Below are positions 61,633 to 64,000 of a stretch of DNA of 64,000 nt, one piece after another. This DNA is from Anaerorhabdus sp036636695 (lineage in GTDB: Bacteria; Bacillota_I; Bacilli_A; Erysipelotrichales; Erysipelotrichaceae), in NCBI RefSeq assembly GCF_036636695.1, contig NZ_JAVWNW010000006.1; one strand, written 5' to 3'. Made by a program: the position numbers and the translations under genes. The notes beneath the pieces were generated by a model, which did no database searches, had not been told where the DNA came from, and saw nothing but the letters and a program-made list of their open reading frames with translations. How positions within the stretch are numbered: position 1 is the stretch's first letter; every line of letters begins with the position of its first letter.

Positions 61633-64000
61633 CTAGAAACTTTTTTGTTTATTTATTCTTCGATAAATAAATTTAATTAACTCGGATAAAATCACAACAG
61701 TAGAACCAATACCAATTAGTTTTAACCACATTGATAATTCTAGTGGTACTGTACTAAAGAATGCTCCTGCATACTGAATGATTAGTATTTGTAACATGAA
61801 TGTACAACCTACTGTAATCAACATAATTTTATTCTTAAATAAATTTTTAAATATACTACCATCATGTAATTCTCGACAATTAAAAGCATTGAATAATTGG
61901 AATAATACAAACATCGTAAATAAGACTGTTGGCATTTCTCCTTGTGATACATTTAGAAAATTGAAGACATATTGACATAAGAATACAATTGACATATAAA
62001 CACCAGTAATCACAATTCTTATCAACATGTTTTTTGAAATTATACTCTCATCTCTTTTTGTAGGTTTACGACTCATTAAATCTTCATAGTTAGGTTCTAA
62101 TCCTAATGTAAGTGCCGGTGGACCATCCATAATAATATTTATCCACAATAATTCTAATGCGGTAAATGGTGCTGGTAATCCTAATAAAATAGATGTGAAA
62201 ACAACAATAACTGATGCAAGATTAACTGTTAATTGAAAACTAATGAAACGCTTAAAATTCTCATAAATATTACGTCCCCACTCAACTGCTTTAACAATTG
62301 TCGCAAAAGAATCATCTAGTAAAACTATATCACTTGCTTCTTTAGATACTTCGGTTCCAGAGATTCCCATTGCAACACCTACATCGGCATTTTTTAATGC
62401 TGGTGCATCATTTATACCATCACCAGTAACCGCAACAACATTACCTGAACCTTTTAGTAATTTTACAATTCGCATTTTTACAGTTGGTGTACTTCGAGCT
62501 ATTACTGCAATATGCGGAAGTTTATTTAATAATTCTTCATCATTCATTTCAATTACTTGGCTCGCTTCTATTGCAATTGATTGTTCATTCAGAATGTGCA
62601 ATTCATTGGCAATTGCAGTCGCGGTAACAATATTATCACCTGTTAAAATCTTTAAATCGATTCCTGCCTTTCGACATGAATTAACTGCTTCAAATACTTC
62701 TTTTCTTAACGGATCAGCAATCGCAACAAACCCATCAAATTCCATATTACTTTCAAGTTCTTTATGTGATGTTTCTTCTTCAAAATCCTTCATTGATGTT
62801 ATTGATTTATGTGCGAATGCTATTATACGCATAGCTTGTTCTTGTGCTTTTTCAATATAGTTTTCTACTTCATTTCGTTGTTTGTCGGTTAAATAACACA
62901 TTTTCAAAACACATTCAGGACTCCCTTTAACATAGGTAACAATTTCGCCATGAACTTTCGAAATTGTTGTCATGTGCTTTAATTCTGATGAGAAAGGAAA
63001 AGAATGAAGTATTTCATGATCAAGTCTTTCTTCTTTGTAATTCATTCCAGAATGTGTGCGTTCTTTTGAGTTTTCATAAAATTGTAATAGTGCACACTCT
63101 GTTGGATTGCCAATAAATGTTCCATCTTCACCAATATCCGCCGTTGTATTCAAACAAACATTATGCGCGAAATAATTTCCTGATAATTCCGTTGGATTTG
63201 TATGCCACTCTTGATCATAAAATGCACGAACTGTCATTTTATTTTCAGTAAGTGTACCCGTTTTATCTGAACAAATTACATTGATACATCCAATTGTTTC
63301 AGATGCAATCATCTTTTTAACAAGAGCGTTTTGTTTAGATAATTTAATGATATTAATCGAAAGAGATACTGCCACAATTGTTGGTAGTCCTTCTGGAACT
63401 GCCGCAACAATTAAGACAATGCTTGTAACAAATGCTTCCATAACTTCTTCAATATGCAAGCCATCATTCATCGCAAATGAAATCACTTGTGAGATGAAAA
63501 CGATAGATGCAGCAATAACCCCTAAGATTGTTATTGTCTTTCCTAATCGTGCTAGTTTCTCTTGTAAAGGAGTACTTTCTTTTCTTTCATTACCTAATTC
63601 ATTTGCAATTTTACCAAACTCTGTCGAATCACCAACTGCAGTCACAATCATTTTACAGTGTCCACTAGTTATATAAGTCCCACTATATAACATGTTTGCT
63701 CGCTCTGCCAAAGGCAATTTTTCATCTTCAATTTCAAATCCAGCATCTTTATTGGCAGGTACACTTTCTCCTGTTAATGCAGATTCATCACTCGCCAACC
63801 CAAAACTTTCTAATAGTCTTCCATCAGCTGGGATTTTATCACCCGTACTTAAAAGTAAGATATCTCCTACAACCAACTCTGCTTGATTCAATAAAACTGT
63901 TGTGTTGTTTCTAATTGCTTTAATCACTGTGTTATCACTTATTTTAGAAAGAGCTTCAAATGCTTTTGCGCTTTTTCCTTCCATAACAACACTAATTACC
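61633..64000 (-). CDS. P-type cation (Ca2+)-transporting ATPase, partial
   Basis: The C-terminal 789 or so residues of a P2-type ATPase. The frame is open to the window edge, so the N-terminus lies beyond 64000. Visible are the actuator motif ALTGESVP, helix 4 with AAVPEGLPT, the phosphorylation motif CSDKTGTLTEN, the nucleotide-domain KGSPE, GDGINDAPAL, and helix 6 with NIIMDGPPAL. This pattern suits a Ca2+-exporting PMCA/SERCA-like pump. It is terminated by the hairpin shared with the LicR-type gene. Confidence 0.93.
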   Translation of the reverse strand, partial: VISVVMEGKSAKAFEALSKISDNTVIKAIRNNTTVLLNQAELVVGDILLLSTGDKIPADGRLLESFGLASDESALTGESVPANKDAGFEIEDEKLPLAERANMLYSGTYITSGHCKMIVTAVGDSTEFGKIANELGNERKESTPLQEKLARLGKTITILGVIAASIVFISQVISFAMNDGLHIEEVMEAFVTSIVLIVAAVPEGLPTIVAVSLSINIIKLSKQNALVKKMIASETIGCINVICSDKTGTLTENKMTVRAFYDQEWHTNPTELSGNYFAHNVCLNTTADIGEDGTFIGNPTECALLQFYENSKERTHSGMNYKEERLDHEILHSFPFSSELKHMTTISKVHGEIVTYVKGSPECVLKMCYLTDKQRNEVENYIEKAQEQAMRIIAFAHKSITSMKDFEEETSHKELESNMEFDGFVAIADPLRKEVFEAVNSCRKAGIDLKILTGDNIVTATAIANELHILNEQSIAIEASQVIEMNDEELLNKLPHIAVIARSTPTVKMRIVKLLKGSGNVVAVTGDGINDAPALKNADVGVAMGISGTEVSKEASDIVLLDDSFATIVKAVEWGRNIYENFKRFISFQLTVNLASVIVVFTSILLGLPAPFTALELLWINIIMDGPPALTLGLEPNYEDLMSRKPTKRDESIISKNMLIRIVITGVYMSIVFLCQYVFNFLNVSQGEMPTVLFTMFVLFQLFNAFNCRELHDGSIFKNLFKNKIMLITVGCTFMLQILIIQYAGAFFSTVPLELSMWLKLIGIGSTVVILSELIKFIYRRINKQKSF

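Noticed and set aside
1..64000. tRNA, rRNA, insertion sequence or prophage genes
   Set aside because: I found no cloverleaf, rRNA segment, transposase, integrase or phage structural gene in the window.

Overview
The window is 64 kb of a low-GC Gram-positive chromosome (Bacillota), with AGGAGG-type ribosome binding sites, mostly TAA stops, sigma-A promoters and many hairpin-plus-T-run terminators. Gene content (class II aldolase, RpoE delta subunit, rplJ-rplL-rsmC-rpoB-rpoC order, T-box and L10 leaders, many PTS and ABC systems) and an asparagine at the RpoB rifampicin site fit class Erysipelotrichia or a close relative. The class assignment is an inference.

Layout. 0-5.5 kb is housekeeping: fba, a DUF1846 protein, a HAD phosphatase, rpoE, a DUF1934 protein and an HD phosphohydrolase. 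5.5-7.8 kb is an ABC-2 exporter with its own MerR regulator and a 19-bp-spacer promoter. 7.85-8.12 kb holds a probable type I toxin-antitoxin locus of par/Fst-like layout. 8.2-12.6 kb is a Bce-type peptide-antibiotic sensing and resistance module behind ispF. 13.2-15.1 kb has a PfkB kinase and azlCD. 15.2-19.6 kb is a second MerR with a divergent heterodimeric ABC exporter. 20.3-29.0 kb is an eight-gene PTS/6-phospho-beta-glucosidase operon headed by a LevR-like regulator whose AAA+ domain has lost its ATPase motifs, preceded by an AGTGTATA repeat array. 29.3-34.2 kb has another heterodimeric ABC exporter and a MATE pump. 34.3-42.3 kb mixes cca, a LytTR/DUF3021 pair, gdhA, small lipoproteins, a cation/proton antiporter behind a fluoride riboswitch, and decayed gene fragments. 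42.5-52.5 kb is the rpoC-rpoB-rsmC-rplL-rplJ cluster with an L10 leader. 52.6-56 kb has candidate small RNAs, a PepSY lipoprotein and a T-box-controlled polar amino acid ABC transporter. 56.1-61.6 kb is a second PTS operon with a divergent LicR-type regulator; its GH1 enzyme has Gln in place of the acid/base Glu. A P-type Ca2+-ATPase runs off the right edge.

How the parts work together. Two PTS operons import and phosphorylate beta-glucosides, which four-domain or LevR-like PRD regulators sense and GH1 enzymes cleave. Four efflux or defence systems (MerR/ABC-2, Bce, MerR/ABC heterodimer, ABC heterodimer plus MATE) point to a life among antimicrobial compounds. RNA-based control is dense: fluoride riboswitch, T-box, L10 leader, a probable antisense antitoxin and at least one unassigned structured RNA.
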